From contig WRBE01000018.1 of NCBI GenBank assembly GCA_009779845.1, forward strand, positions 1 to 46,775: a stretch of DNA of 46,775 nucleotides. Reading direction: 5' to 3'. Source of the stretch: Oscillospiraceae bacterium (GTDB taxonomy: Bacteria > Bacillota > Clostridia > Oscillospirales > Oscillospiraceae). This document shows, piece by piece, positions 1 through 8,738 of the stretch. Under the pieces are notes generated by a model. The model did not search any database and was not told where the DNA came from. It saw nothing but the letters and a program-made list of their open reading frames with translations. Position 1 is the stretch's first letter. Every line of letters starts with the position of its first letter. A program made the translations under genes and the position numbers.

Positions 1-46
1 ATACTTTCTCAAGTATGAGATGTCCATATTGATTCTTCATAAAAAT

Positions 47-90
47 GACTCCTAACGTAGTTTTTCATTCTACATCAGGAGTCCCTTTTT
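47..90. terminator. Bidirectional intrinsic terminator
   Basis: GACTCCT at 47-53 pairs with AGGAGTC at 77-83, and an inner GTAG/CTAC pair extends the stem. On the plus strand the stem is followed by CCTTTTT. On the minus strand it is followed by ATTTTTATG. It can therefore end both an upstream plus-strand gene outside the window and the minus-strand DUF4830 gene whose stop lies at 156. Confidence 0.75.
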
Positions 91-155
91 CGCAATGTCC
101 GTTTTTAGGGGGCCTGTTCAAAATGGCATCCCCTGTGCTATATGGTTATCCCCGG

Positions 156-629
156 CTAAGGCCGTAACACAAGCCCGTGGATAAACCCGTCTAAATAAAC
201 CGACTGAATATCCCCCCCCACAATCCGATTGTGTACAATCAACACATCCGCCACAACCCCCTCGGCTTGACCGGGATAGTTTTCAATCTGGAAACTGTAC
301 CGCAATGCGGGCAATCCCCGGTAGTCGGACAGGTCAAAGCCTGCTTGGAGCTGCATGTGGTTATAAGCCTCAAACACATGGTCGAATTCTCGGGGTATGA
401 TGATTTCTTGCACCTCTAGTGGTAACCTGGCCGCTTGCCAGCCGAGATGTTCTAAGTAAGCCACAATGTCGCCCTCGGTATGTACTTCTCGGCCCGGTGC
501 ATCGGTACCTTCTTGGGTCTGTTGGTCCCGCCGTCCGGCGAGGAGAATAATGGCGGTGAGTATCACGGCCAATGCGATGAGGATGAGAATAGCTTTCTTT
601 TTACTGAGTTTTGTTGTGAAAACAAACAT
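156..629 (-). CDS. DUF4830-type membrane-anchored protein
   Basis: A 157-residue protein with a short basic N-terminus, one hydrophobic segment (about residues 12-31) and an extracytoplasmic domain. The C-terminal part has the motif order that I recognise from DUF4830 of Clostridia: a short helix ending in LGW, then IIIPREFD, YNHMQLQAGFDL, then GGDIQSVYLDGFIHGL at the end. The function of this family is unknown. The start at 629 is preceded by an AAAGGGG site in a perfectly duplicated 13-nt block (631-643 and 644-656). It is monocistronic and ends into the bidirectional terminator at 47-90. The family assignment is from memory of motifs and should be taken as probable. Confidence 0.75.
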   Translation of the reverse strand: MFVFTTKLSKKKAILILIALAVILTAIILLAGRRDQQTQEGTDAPGREVHTEGDIVAYLEHLGWQAARLPLEVQEIIIPREFDHVFEAYNHMQLQAGFDLSDYRGLPALRYSFQIENYPGQAEGVVADVLIVHNRIVGGDIQSVYLDGFIHGLVLRP

Positions 630-706
630 AATAACGCCCCTTTATAACGCCCCTTTTTTTGTACATAGTCGCTTCATAAATCGTTGACATGCACATCGCC
701 GTGTAG

Positions 707-728
707 GGTGTGCCGCCTTCGGCGCACC
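707..728. repeat. REP-like GC-rich hairpin
   Basis: GGTGTGCCG (707-715) pairs with CGGCGCACC (720-728) around a CCTT loop, preceded by GTA. It is one of several short GC-rich palindromes of the TAGGGGCGGRY...RYCCGCCC style between genes of this window (compare 18105, 31877, 33599 and 34067). No U-run follows, so it is not a convincing terminator. The remaining intergenic sequence (657-800) shows nothing else I can name. Confidence 0.4.
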
Positions 729-815
729 GGCCCTTGCCCTTTGTAACGGGCACCACAATTGTGAAACGACCATGTTTCTTGTACCATGTCTATTCCCATA
801 AGAGGGCTTGTATGC

Positions 816-844
816 TATAATTTTAGTTTAAACAAGTCTGGAGG
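816..844 (+). promoter_or_regulatory. Extended -10 promoter and RBS of the ABC ATPase gene
   Basis: TATAAT at 816-821 is preceded by TGC, giving an extended -10 (TGN-TATAAT). No good -35 is visible. GGAGG at 840-844 lies nine bases before the ATG at 854. Confidence 0.5.
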
Positions 845-853
845 AACACAATA

Positions 854-1966
854 ATGGCGGAATTGAAACTGACTGGAGTAAATAAGATATATGACGGCGG
901 GGTAGAGGCGGTGGTAGATTTCCACTTAGATATCCCCGATGGTGCGTTTGTGATCTTCGTGGGGCCGTCGGGCTGTGGGAAGAGCACCACATTGCGGATG
1001 ATTGCGGGGCTAGAGGACATCACCGGCGGCGAGATTAAAATCGGCGACACAGTCGTAAACAACACGCGGCCCCAAGATCGGGATGTGGCCATGGTGTTTC
1101 AAAATTATGCCCTGTACCCCCATATGACGGTATTTGAGAACATGGCCTTTTCCCTGACCCTCCAAAAACTACCCAAGCGAGAGCTTCGCCGCCGAGTGGA
1201 GGAAGCGGCGGAGACGTTAGAGATCGCCCATCTATTGAGCCGGTTCCCGGCGGCCTTGTCCGGGGGTGAGCGGCAACGGGTGGCGCTGGGGCGGGCACTG
1301 GTGCGGAATCCCAAGGCATTTTTGTTTGACGAGCCCCTGTCCAACTTAGACGCCCGGCTCCGTGCCACCATGCGGGGCGAGTTGCGACAGCTGCATCAGC
1401 GGCTGGGGACGACCTTTATCTACGTGACCCACGATCAAGTAGAGGCCATGACCATGGGGGACGTGATTGTCATCATGGACGAAGGGATAATTCAACAGGC
1501 CGCACCGCCGCAGGAGATTTACGACCGTCCAGCCAACCTGTTTGTGGCCACCTTCATCGGTGCGCCGCCCATGAATCTGTTTGAAGGAACCCTAGTGCAA
1601 GAAGGCGAGCAGATTTTGGCCCGGTTCGGGGAAGGGTATGCGCTACCCCTGACAGAACAGATGGCGGCGAACCCGGCGGTGCAACAGCGGCTGGGAAAAC
1701 CTCTGACGTTCGGTATGCGGCCGACAGATATCAAGCTAGACGGAGAGGCGGCGGTAGAGGGCCTGACCATGACAGTCAAACAGATAGAGTTTTTCGGCGC
1801 CGAGGTGAGCATAGAGATGGAGGGAGGGGGCATCCAGCTCACGGCCCTCGTATCGAATCAAATTAAGGTGCGTGAAGAAGAAATGCGCTCTGTTACCCTG
1901 AAACCGGAACGGCTGCACATATTTGACCCTGAGACGGCGCAATCTATCTTTTGTGAAAATGCATAA
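854..1966 (+). CDS. Sugar ABC transporter ATP-binding protein (MsmK/UgpC type)
   Basis: A 370-residue ATPase of the CUT1 sugar-importer class. It energises permease pairs that import oligosaccharides or glycerol-phosphate. Walker A is GPSGCGKST (about residues 37-45), the signature is LSGGERQR (about 135-142), Walker B is FLFDEP, and the H-loop is in YVTHDQ. After about residue 235 a TOBE/MalK-like regulatory domain follows (MRPTDIKL is a typical landmark). Length fits MsmK/UgpC. No permease or binding-protein gene adjoins it. In Firmicutes such orphan MsmK-type ATPases can serve several sugar transporters, so it is probably a shared ATPase (inference). A PucR-like regulator follows after a promoter of its own. 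Confidence 0.93.
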   Translation: MAELKLTGVNKIYDGGVEAVVDFHLDIPDGAFVIFVGPSGCGKSTTLRMIAGLEDITGGEIKIGDTVVNNTRPQDRDVAMVFQNYALYPHMTVFENMAFSLTLQKLPKRELRRRVEEAAETLEIAHLLSRFPAALSGGERQRVALGRALVRNPKAFLFDEPLSNLDARLRATMRGELRQLHQRLGTTFIYVTHDQVEAMTMGDVIVIMDEGIIQQAAPPQEIYDRPANLFVATFIGAPPMNLFEGTLVQEGEQILARFGEGYALPLTEQMAANPAVQQRLGKPLTFGMRPTDIKLDGEAAVEGLTMTVKQIEFFGAEVSIEMEGGGIQLTALVSNQIKVREEEMRSVTLKPERLHIFDPETAQSIFCENA

Positions 1967-2102
1967 AACAAGAGTCAAAAAACATAGCTTATCCCGCTCC
2001 GGAATATCATGAAAAATCAGCAAAATAGACAGCGGAAGGCCAGTGTTTTCGGCACATAAATACAATTCGTGAAAAAAAGCACAAAAAATTTTCAAAAAAT
2101 TA

Positions 2103-2131
2103 TTGAAATCTCTGCGAAAATCGGTTATTAT
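2103..2131 (+). promoter_or_regulatory. Promoter of the PucR-family regulator
   Basis: TTGAAA (2103-2108), a 17-base spacer and TATTAT (2126-2131). It lies about 60 bases upstream of the ATG at 2191. The AT-rich interval 1967-2100 holds no recognisable gene. Confidence 0.6.
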
Positions 2132-2190
2132 GTAAATGTTCAAAATCACGAAGATAGAATTGTTGTTACAGAACGGAAGGTGGAACTGGC

Positions 2191-3273
2191 ATGTCTAGTC
2201 GAATGTTTCAAAGTGTTATTGTTCAACTGAAGGAAGCAACGGAGCGCAAAATTGGTGTCGTAGACGCAGAGGGTACCGTGGTGGCCTGCGGCGAGCTATC
2301 TCTTATCGGCACCAAGTTAGAGGATGTGAATCTTCACGAGGTCAGAGATGACGTCACCACCACGGCAGAGCGGACGTACAAGAATCTCGTTGGGTGGAGT
2401 ACAGAGATGGAGTATGCCATCTTTGTCCATGGGACAGACTCCATCGCCCGGACTGTCTGTCTGATGGCGGCGGCCACATTCCATGAGGCCAAGCTGTACT
2501 ATGAGGAAAAGCATGACAAGACCGCGTTCATCAAAAATATCATCTCGGACAATATTTTGCCGGGGGATATTTACGGACGGGCAAAGGAGCTCCAATTCTC
2601 TGCAGAAGTGTTGCGGGCCGTGTTCCTGATCCGGCAGGTGGACAAACACGACATTGCGACGGTGGAACTTCTGCAAAACTTGTTCCCGGAGAAAGATCAG
2701 GATTTTGTCATCTCTGTCAGTGAGGCGGATATTGTGGTCATTAAAGAAGTGTCCGCCGGAACAGATGGGAAAGCGTTGCTAGAGATTGCCGCCAAAGTCG
2801 AGCAGGCCATTGCAGACGAACTCTCGATTAGAACGGTTATTGGCATCGGCACCTTGGCATTGCACCTGCGTGAGCTTGCGGATCGCTATAAAGAAGCACA
2901 GGTGGCCATTGAGGTGGGCAAGGTCTTTGAGACGGAAAAGACCATCATTCACTATGAAAATTTAGGGATTGGCCGACTGATTTATCAACTGCCCATTACC
3001 CTATGTGAGATGTTCTTATCTGAGGTGTTCAAGAAAAACCCCATCGACTCATTAGACCCGGAGACACTATATACCATCAACCGGTTCTTTGAGAACAACC
3101 TAAACGTGTCTGAGACCAGCCGGAAGCTGTTTGTCCACCGGAACACGTTGGTCTATCGGTTAGAGAAAATTAAAAAACTCACCGGGTTAGACCTGCGGGA
3201 GTTTGACCACGCAATTGTGTTCAAAGTGGCGTTGATGGTAAAGAAATACCTCAACGTGCAAGCAACCAGATAG
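2191..3273 (+). CDS. PucR/CdaR-family transcriptional regulator
   Basis: A 360-residue protein. The last 60 residues form the PucR C-terminal helix-turn-helix (HTH_30), recognised from NNLNVSETSRKLFVHRNT and LVYRLEKIKKLTGLDLR. The centre (about 120-280) resembles the GGDEF-derived regulatory domain of CdaR/PucR proteins. The N-terminus contains VVDAEGTVVACG, similar to the sensing part of diacid regulators. Members respond to small carbon or nitrogen metabolites such as sugar diacids or purines; the ligand here cannot be read from sequence. It has its own promoter and a GGAAGGTGG site before the ATG. It lies between a sugar ABC ATPase and ftsE. Control of the ATPase is plausible but unproven. 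Confidence 0.85.
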   Translation: MSSRMFQSVIVQLKEATERKIGVVDAEGTVVACGELSLIGTKLEDVNLHEVRDDVTTTAERTYKNLVGWSTEMEYAIFVHGTDSIARTVCLMAAATFHEAKLYYEEKHDKTAFIKNIISDNILPGDIYGRAKELQFSAEVLRAVFLIRQVDKHDIATVELLQNLFPEKDQDFVISVSEADIVVIKEVSAGTDGKALLEIAAKVEQAIADELSIRTVIGIGTLALHLRELADRYKEAQVAIEVGKVFETEKTIIHYENLGIGRLIYQLPITLCEMFLSEVFKKNPIDSLDPETLYTINRFFENNLNVSETSRKLFVHRNTLVYRLEKIKKLTGLDLREFDHAIVFKVALMVKKYLNVQATR

Positions 3274-3306
3274 CGAAATCGTAGTAGTAAGGAGCTAAGA
3301 ATCCCC

Positions 3307-4014
3307 ATGATAGCCATGAAGGATGTGCATAAGACTTATGATAACGGCACCCGGGCACTCAAAAGTGTCAGCCTGACCATTCAAGACGGTGAGTTTGCCT
3401 TTATGGTGGGCCCGTCGGGTTCCGGGAAGTCCACTATCATCAAATTGTTGACCGCCGAGGTAACCCCCAACGAGGGTACGGTACTGGTCAACGGGTTTAT
3501 GGTGAACAAAATTCGGAGCAGAAAAAAATCCATGATGCGCCGGACTTTGGGCATTATTTTCCAAGATTTCCGATTGATTGAAAAGAAATCTGTCTATGAA
3601 AACGTGGCCTTTGCCATGCGAGTGACAGGAGCGCGGGAGAAAGACATCAAAAAGCGCGTACCTTATGTCCTAGACCTAGTGGGCCTAAACGTAGACACAG
3701 ACCGGCGGCCGGAGGAACTCTCCGGCGGTGAGCAGCAGCGGGTGGCCATTGCAAGGGCCTTGGTCAATAACCCCTCCACCATCATCGCCGATGAGCCCAC
3801 AGGGAACCTGGACCCCGTGCGGAGCTTGGAGATCATGATGCTGTTAGAGAAAATTAACGAGCTGGGCACCACCGTTTTGGTGGTCACCCATGAGAGGCAT
3901 TTGGTCAACCGCTTCTCCAAACGAGTCATCGCCTTAGACAACGGACGAGTTATCAGTGATGGAATGAAAGGGTATGTAATCCATGAGCAGGAAACAGCCG
4001 CGCCGACGGAATAA
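3307..4014 (+). CDS. ftsE: Cell division ATP-binding protein FtsE
   Basis: A 235-residue ABC ATPase that pairs with FtsX to transmit ATP hydrolysis across the membrane to a peptidoglycan hydrolase. Walker A is GPSGSGKST (about residues 36-44). The signature is LSGGEQQRVAIARAL, Walker B is TIIADEPTGNLDP, and the switch is VVTHE. AAGGAG at 3289-3294 lies 12 bases before the ATG at 3307; an internal ATG at 3316 is too far from it. The last 32 bases overlap ftsX, indicating translational coupling. Order ftsE-ftsX-M23 peptidase-CtpA is the classical Firmicute arrangement. Confidence 0.95.
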   Translation: MIAMKDVHKTYDNGTRALKSVSLTIQDGEFAFMVGPSGSGKSTIIKLLTAEVTPNEGTVLVNGFMVNKIRSRKKSMMRRTLGIIFQDFRLIEKKSVYENVAFAMRVTGAREKDIKKRVPYVLDLVGLNVDTDRRPEELSGGEQQRVAIARALVNNPSTIIADEPTGNLDPVRSLEIMMLLEKINELGTTVLVVTHERHLVNRFSKRVIALDNGRVISDGMKGYVIHEQETAAPTE

Positions 4015-4882
4015 TTTAGGCTATTATTTAAGAGAAGGAACCTCCAGCATCTTCACCCATGGATTTATGAGCTTTGCTTCCGTGGTGATTATTGTGGCCT
4101 GTCTTGTAATTATGGGTAGCTTTTTGTTGGTGGCCTTTAATATCAACGACATGATGGAAGAGGCGGAGAGCCGCAACCAAATCATGGCTTTTGTGGACGA
4201 AGAACTGACAGAAGAAGAGGCACGGGATATTGAGCGCCACATTTTAACAATTTCCAATGTAGAAGGGGCCACCTTCATCAGCCGCGAACAGGCTTGGGCC
4301 AGTTGGATTTATGACGACCCAGAGCGGTTTGCGGGACTGGATGAAACCACCCTTCGTCATCGATTTATTGTAGACTTAGAAGATATTGCCGGAATGGAGA
4401 TGACCTTAAACCGCTTAGAGCAGGTGCCGGGCATTGCCGAAGTGCGGGCAGACACAGAGATTGCGGGCTGGTTTGTGACCGCTCGTAATGTCATTGCCAC
4501 TGTGTTTATCGTCATTATAGCGGTGTTGCTGGCGATCTCGATATTCATCATTTCCAACACGATTAAACTCGCTACATTTGACAGACGGGAAGAAATCGCT
4601 ATAATGAGAATGGTAGGGGCCACGAATTGGTTCATCCGCTGGCCGTTTATATTCCAAGGATTTATTCTCGGTTTGGTCGGTGCGGCCGTTGCGTTTTTCC
4701 TTCAATGGGGCCTGTACGGCGTACTGACGGATCAGATTTTAGTCCTCTCCGGCGGCGAGTTAATCCAAGTAGCCAGCTTCGGCGAAGTGGCCGAGTATAT
4801 GATGCTATTGTTCCTAGGAACCGGCTTTGTTGTTGGTATACTAGGCAGTGCTCTAGCAATTCGGAACTATTTGAAAGTATAG
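3983..4882 (+). CDS. ftsX: Cell division membrane protein FtsX
   Basis: A 299-residue permease-like protein. It has a cytoplasmic basic N-terminus, TM1 (about 28-50), an extracellular domain (about 55-165) including QIMAFVDEELTEEEA and the FISREQA/VPGIAEV landmarks of the FtsX ECD, then three TM segments (about 170-195, 220-245 and 265-292). The cytoplasmic FDRREEIAIMRMVGA segment is the conserved coupling region of the MacB/FtsX fold. It overlaps ftsE by 32 bases. FtsX recruits and allosterically activates an M23 hydrolase, here encoded immediately downstream. Confidence 0.95.
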   Translation: MSRKQPRRRNNLGYYLREGTSSIFTHGFMSFASVVIIVACLVIMGSFLLVAFNINDMMEEAESRNQIMAFVDEELTEEEARDIERHILTISNVEGATFISREQAWASWIYDDPERFAGLDETTLRHRFIVDLEDIAGMEMTLNRLEQVPGIAEVRADTEIAGWFVTARNVIATVFIVIIAVLLAISIFIISNTIKLATFDRREEIAIMRMVGATNWFIRWPFIFQGFILGLVGAAVAFFLQWGLYGVLTDQILVLSGGELIQVASFGEVAEYMMLLFLGTGFVVGILGSALAIRNYLKV

Positions 4883-4915
4883 AGCCCGACCCACTGTATG
4901 GAGGTACAGAATGTT

Positions 4916-6217
4916 ATGAAAAGTCGAAAATCAGTTAAAATTATTTGCCTTGTTTTAGCAATCCTTATGGTGTTGACCTTGTTTACCGGCATCGTTGTAC
5001 ACTTGGCTGATGCCAGAAGCTTGACCGACATTGACCGTGAGATTGGCGAAGCCAGAAGTCAAATCAACAACCTAGAAGGCCGCCGTGAGACAATAGATGA
5101 TCAGCTTTCAGAACTTGGCGACCGGCTACAGGAACTGCGGGTACAAGAGGACGCTTATCTGCAAGAGGTTGCGATCCTGCAAGACCAATTGCAACTGTTA
5201 GAAGAGCGGATTACCCTCACAGAAGAGCAGATTGCGATTTATCAGCAGATGATTTTGGATAAAGAGCAGCGTTTAGAAGAGGCCATTGCCCGAGAGTATG
5301 AGCAGTTTGAGCTCTACCGCCTCCGTATCCGTACCATGGAAGAGCAGGGGCATGTCAGCTACATACAAATTTTATTAGGGGCCCGCAGTTTCGGTGATTT
5401 AGTCGCCAGAATGCACGACGCTGGCGAGATTATGAACGCCGACCAGCGGATTGCAGAGGCTTTAGAGCGTTATCGTGTGGCGGTTGGGGCATATAAAGAA
5501 GAACTGCTGTCCGACCGGGAAGAGCTAGAGATACTCATTGCCCAACTAGAGGCAGAACACGCAGCACTAGAGATTGAGCGGGCGAACCTGCAACGTCTCA
5601 TTGAAGAAATTGAGGCGCGGATTGAAGCCAACGAGATTGAATTTGCGGCCCTAGAGGAAGAAAAAGATCGGATTTCCGTAGAACTTGCGGCCCGCTCTGC
5701 GGAGATGACCACCCTCAGTGCAGAACGGCAAGCGGCCATTGCAGAGCTAGAGCGGCAAGCGGCGGCAGGGGGCAACCCCGGCGGCGGTGGTATGGGCGGC
5801 GAGCCAGCGCGGCGTGGCACCGGCCACTTTGTCTGGCCCTCTGACTTTACAACCAACGTGACCTCCGGTTTTGGCCCACGGGCCCGGCCCGGCGGGTTTG
5901 GATCATCTAACCATCGCGGTATCGACATTGCGGCGGCGGGTATTTACGGAACCAATATTCTAGCGGCGGCCAGCGGGGTTGTGACCTTCGCCGGCTGGAA
6001 CGGCGGGTTCGGGAACGTGGTTATGATTAGCCACGGTAACGGCTATTCTACGGTCTATGCCCATAACAGCCGAAACTTGGTATCCAACGGACAAAACGTG
6101 GTGCAGGGGCAAGTCATTGCCTTAGTGGGTTCCACCGGTGCTTCCACTGGGCCCCACATCCACTTTGAGATTATCCGAAACGGGGTACATGTGAACCCTA
6201 TGCTCTACTTTACTTAA
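4916..6217 (+). CDS. M23 peptidase with coiled coil (EnvC-like, FtsEX partner)
   Basis: About 433 residues. It has an N-terminal signal/anchor (about 8-30), a long charged coiled coil (about 35-285) rich in EQ/LEE heptads, a Gly-rich linker and a C-terminal LytM/M23 endopeptidase domain. HRGID (first metal His and Asp), then HGNGY and HIHFE near the end, show that the zinc ligands are intact, so it should be an active endopeptidase rather than a degenerate activator. I chose the ATG at 4916 because GGAGG (4900-4904) fits it. An in-frame ATG at 4898 lies on that site. Its position after ftsX and its coiled coil match FtsX-activated hydrolases (EnvC, PcsB or CwlO-like). Confidence 0.9.
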   Translation: MKSRKSVKIICLVLAILMVLTLFTGIVVHLADARSLTDIDREIGEARSQINNLEGRRETIDDQLSELGDRLQELRVQEDAYLQEVAILQDQLQLLEERITLTEEQIAIYQQMILDKEQRLEEAIAREYEQFELYRLRIRTMEEQGHVSYIQILLGARSFGDLVARMHDAGEIMNADQRIAEALERYRVAVGAYKEELLSDREELEILIAQLEAEHAALEIERANLQRLIEEIEARIEANEIEFAALEEEKDRISVELAARSAEMTTLSAERQAAIAELERQAAAGGNPGGGGMGGEPARRGTGHFVWPSDFTTNVTSGFGPRARPGGFGSSNHRGIDIAAAGIYGTNILAAASGVVTFAGWNGGFGNVVMISHGNGYSTVYAHNSRNLVSNGQNVVQGQVIALVGSTGASTGPHIHFEIIRNGVHVNPMLYFT

Positions 6218-6243
6218 ATCTACACTTCTGTTAATTGCTCGAA

Positions 6244-6282
6244 CTCCCTCAGCGAGTCACATACTTGCTGGGGGAAGTTTCT
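6244..6282 (+). terminator. Hairpin between M23 gene and first S41 gene
   Basis: CTCCCTCAGC pairs with GCTGGGGGAAG, containing G-U pairs, and is followed by TTTCTTCC. This resembles a weak or partial terminator that may lower expression of the downstream peptidase genes relative to ftsEX. No separate promoter is obvious between the genes. Confidence 0.45.
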
Positions 6283-6301
6283 TCCTAAGGGGTTTTAGAA
6301 C

Positions 6302-7462
6302 ATGGAACATAATAAACGATATTCGACAACATCTCTCATTGTATGCGTGGCAATCGGTGTCCTAGCGGGCTTTGTGTTGTCTTTGTTTTGGTTTCGGGAG
6401 GTTCATGGTATCGGCACTCCCGCTTGGGAAGAAGCCAAACAGTTGCAAGAGGTGCGGGAAATCATCAGCTATAGCTACGTCGGTAAGGTAGACGAGACGG
6501 CCTTGACAGAGCTTGCCCTAGCGGCCACCGTTGCGGCCTTAGAGGATCCCTGGTCTTTTTATCTCAACCAAGAGCAGTATGAGGCCCACCTAAACAGCAT
6601 CGGCAACCGCCAGCAGGGGATTGGCATCTACCTAGAGCGGGACGAGGAGACCAACGAGGTGACCGTGCTTGAGGTCATGCCGGGCAGTCCGGCAGAGGAA
6701 GCGGGTCTGCAACCCAGAGACAGCATCGTGATGCTGGAAGGACAGCCCACAGCACCCCTAGAGACGGACGAGGTGCGAGAACTTATCGGCGCAAACTATG
6801 GCGGCACTGTAACCTTAGAAGTGCGGAACCCGGCCGGAGAGATGCGGACGGTGGTGGTAGAAGTCCGTGCCTTTGATGTGAACCCCGTGGCCTTCAAGAT
6901 GCTAGAGGACAATGTCGGCTATATTCGTATCGCTAACTTCGACCTGAGAAGCGGGGAGGAGACCATTGAGGCCATAGAGACCCTGCAAGAAGAAGGGGCG
7001 GCGGGGCTGGTGTTCGATGTCCGCAACAATCCCGGCGGGCGGGTGAATGAGTTGCTTATGATATTAGACCATCTGCTGCCTAAGGGTGAGCTGTTCGTGT
7101 TTGCCGACTACACGGGCCGAGAAAAGATTCACTATTCCGGGCCAAAATATCTGGATATCCCAATCGTTGTGCTGGTGAACGAGCACGCATTCAGTGCCGC
7201 AGAATTTTTCGCAGCGATTTTACAAGAAACAGACCGAGCCACAATTGTAGGGATGCCCACCACAGGCAAAGGCCGCAGCCAGATTCTGATCCCCCTCACC
7301 GGCGGCGGTGCCATCAACTTATCCACCAGCCGCTATCTCACCCCCGGCAGGATAGACCTCCACGAAGTCGGCGGGATTTCACCGGATGTGGAAGTAGAAC
7401 AAGAGGACGGCGAAGCGGATGTACAGCTAAAACGGGCGATACAGGAATTGGCGAGGAGGTAG
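6302..7462 (+). CDS. S41 C-terminal processing peptidase with PDZ domain (first copy)
   Basis: A 386-residue CtpA/Prc-type protease. It has a single N-terminal TM or signal anchor (about 10-30), an N-terminal helical part, a PDZ domain (about 95-185, with VMPGSPAEEAGLQPRDSIV) and the S41 fold. The catalytic Ser in FSAAEFF is residue 298, Lys in TGKG is 323 and Gln is 327. This keeps the Ser-x24-Lys-x3-Gln spacing of the Ser/Lys dyad peptidases. Such enzymes trim membrane or wall-associated substrates, often regulating peptidoglycan hydrolases. It is in the ftsEX operon and is followed after seven bases by a paralogue. Confidence 0.9.
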   Translation: MEHNKRYSTTSLIVCVAIGVLAGFVLSLFWFREVHGIGTPAWEEAKQLQEVREIISYSYVGKVDETALTELALAATVAALEDPWSFYLNQEQYEAHLNSIGNRQQGIGIYLERDEETNEVTVLEVMPGSPAEEAGLQPRDSIVMLEGQPTAPLETDEVRELIGANYGGTVTLEVRNPAGEMRTVVVEVRAFDVNPVAFKMLEDNVGYIRIANFDLRSGEETIEAIETLQEEGAAGLVFDVRNNPGGRVNELLMILDHLLPKGELFVFADYTGREKIHYSGPKYLDIPIVVLVNEHAFSAAEFFAAILQETDRATIVGMPTTGKGRSQILIPLTGGGAINLSTSRYLTPGRIDLHEVGGISPDVEVEQEDGEADVQLKRAIQELARR

Positions 7463-7469
7463 TGATGCC

Positions 7470-8648
7470 TTGACAAAACGAAGTTATTCTAGAAAGTTTG
7501 TTATTGGTTCATCGGTGATTTCGGCATTAGCTATGCTGTGGCTGGTTCTTTTCTGTTTAGGTGTATTCAACCCTGTTTGGGGTGAGGTGCAACAGTTGCA
7601 GCGAGCACGGGAGATTATAAATCGCCATTATATGGAGCCGATAGATGAGGCGGCTTTGACAGAGAAGCTTCTTATTACGATGGTTGAGTTCTTAGAGGAC
7701 GAGTGGGCTACATACTTGACTCAAGCGGAATATGAAGAAATACAACGCAGAAACGAAAATCGTTTTCAAGGGATTGGGACACGCTCAGTGCGTGATGAAT
7801 ACACCAATGAGTGGATTGTTTCAGAAACTATGCCGGGTAGTCCGGCGGAAGAGGCAGGTCTTCGGTCAGGAGATACTATTGTCACCATAGAAGGGATATC
7901 TACAGGACTCCAAACCGACCAAGAGAGGGCAGAAATCATTAGTTCAAACTACGGCGGTAGTGTGAACTTAGAGGTGCGAGATTTGGCCGGAGAGATGCGG
8001 ACGGTGGTGGTAGAAGTCCGCGCCTTTGATGTAAACCCAGTGGCCTTTGAGATGTTAGAGGACAACATCGGCTATGTCCGCATTTATAATTTCAGAAGAC
8101 CTAGCGGGAGAGAGACCATCGCCGCCATAGAGACACTGCAAGAAGAAGGGGCAGAGGGGATTGTGTTCGATGTCCGCAACAACCCCGGCGGGGGCGTAAA
8201 TGAGGTGACGCAGGTTTTGGATCGATTATTGCCCGAAGGAGAAATTTTTGTTTATGCCGATTACGCAGGCCAGGAAACAGAAATTATCTATTCAGATACA
8301 GAATACTTAGATATGCCAATCGTAGTGCTGATCAATGAGAATTCAGCAAGTGCTGCGGAATACTTTGCAGCCGTTTTACAAGAATTTAATCAAAAAATGG
8401 AATGTGACACCATTACTATTGTAGGTGTTCAAACAACAGGAAAAGGTCGCTCGCAGCAAACGCATTCGCTCCCTAGGGGTGGTGCCATCCGTTTATCTAC
8501 TGCTCGCTACCTCACCCCTAGACGGCGGGACCTTCAAGAAGGAGAAAGGGAAGAGCGTGGAGTTCGACCGGATGTGAAAGAAGCAGATGAGGATTTTCAG
8601 CTAGAGAAGGCTATACAGATATTGATCGGAAAGCTAATTCTCTCTTGA
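7470..8648 (+). CDS. S41 C-terminal processing peptidase with PDZ domain (second copy)
   Basis: A 392-residue tandem paralogue of the preceding gene, with the same layout: N-terminal TM (about 12-33), PDZ (VSETMPGSPAEEAGLRSGDTIV) and S41 domain. The active-site Ser lies in SASAAEYF and the Lys in TGKG, with the Gln four residues later. Six extra residues sit between Ser and Lys compared with the first copy. The start is TTG at 7470, ten bases after AGGAGG (7454-7459); a nearby ATG at 7464 leads to a stop after two codons. The central part (about 7975-8210) is almost identical in DNA to copy one, whereas both ends are much more diverged and AT-richer. Its stop codon lies within the -35 of the next promoter. 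Confidence 0.88.
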   Translation: MTKRSYSRKFVIGSSVISALAMLWLVLFCLGVFNPVWGEVQQLQRAREIINRHYMEPIDEAALTEKLLITMVEFLEDEWATYLTQAEYEEIQRRNENRFQGIGTRSVRDEYTNEWIVSETMPGSPAEEAGLRSGDTIVTIEGISTGLQTDQERAEIISSNYGGSVNLEVRDLAGEMRTVVVEVRAFDVNPVAFEMLEDNIGYVRIYNFRRPSGRETIAAIETLQEEGAEGIVFDVRNNPGGGVNEVTQVLDRLLPEGEIFVYADYAGQETEIIYSDTEYLDMPIVVLINENSASAAEYFAAVLQEFNQKMECDTITIVGVQTTGKGRSQQTHSLPRGGAIRLSTARYLTPRRRDLQEGEREERGVRPDVKEADEDFQLEKAIQILIGKLILS

Positions 8649-8716
8649 CAATCCCTGTAAACATGTTATAATGCAAGCGCCGTTACCGTACATTTGAGGT
8701 ACGGCTCTATTGCGTT
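8644..8716 (+). repeat. 73-nt promoter-hairpin repeat, copy 1
   Basis: This block is identical over 73 bases to 29595-29667. It contains the full consensus promoter and the first transcribed hairpin, CCGTAC-loop-GTACGG, inside a weaker GCAA/TTGC closing pair. Confidence 0.9.
8645..8672 (+). promoter_or_regulatory. Consensus sigma-A promoter of the 8.7-kb RNA
   Basis: TTGACA (8645-8650), a 16-base spacer and TATAAT (8667-8672), both perfect. The -35 overlaps the stop of the second S41 gene. The same promoter with the same spacer occurs at 29596-29623 upstream of greA. Confidence 0.85.
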
Positions 8717-8738
8717 CTATAGTCGAACAAGATTATAA

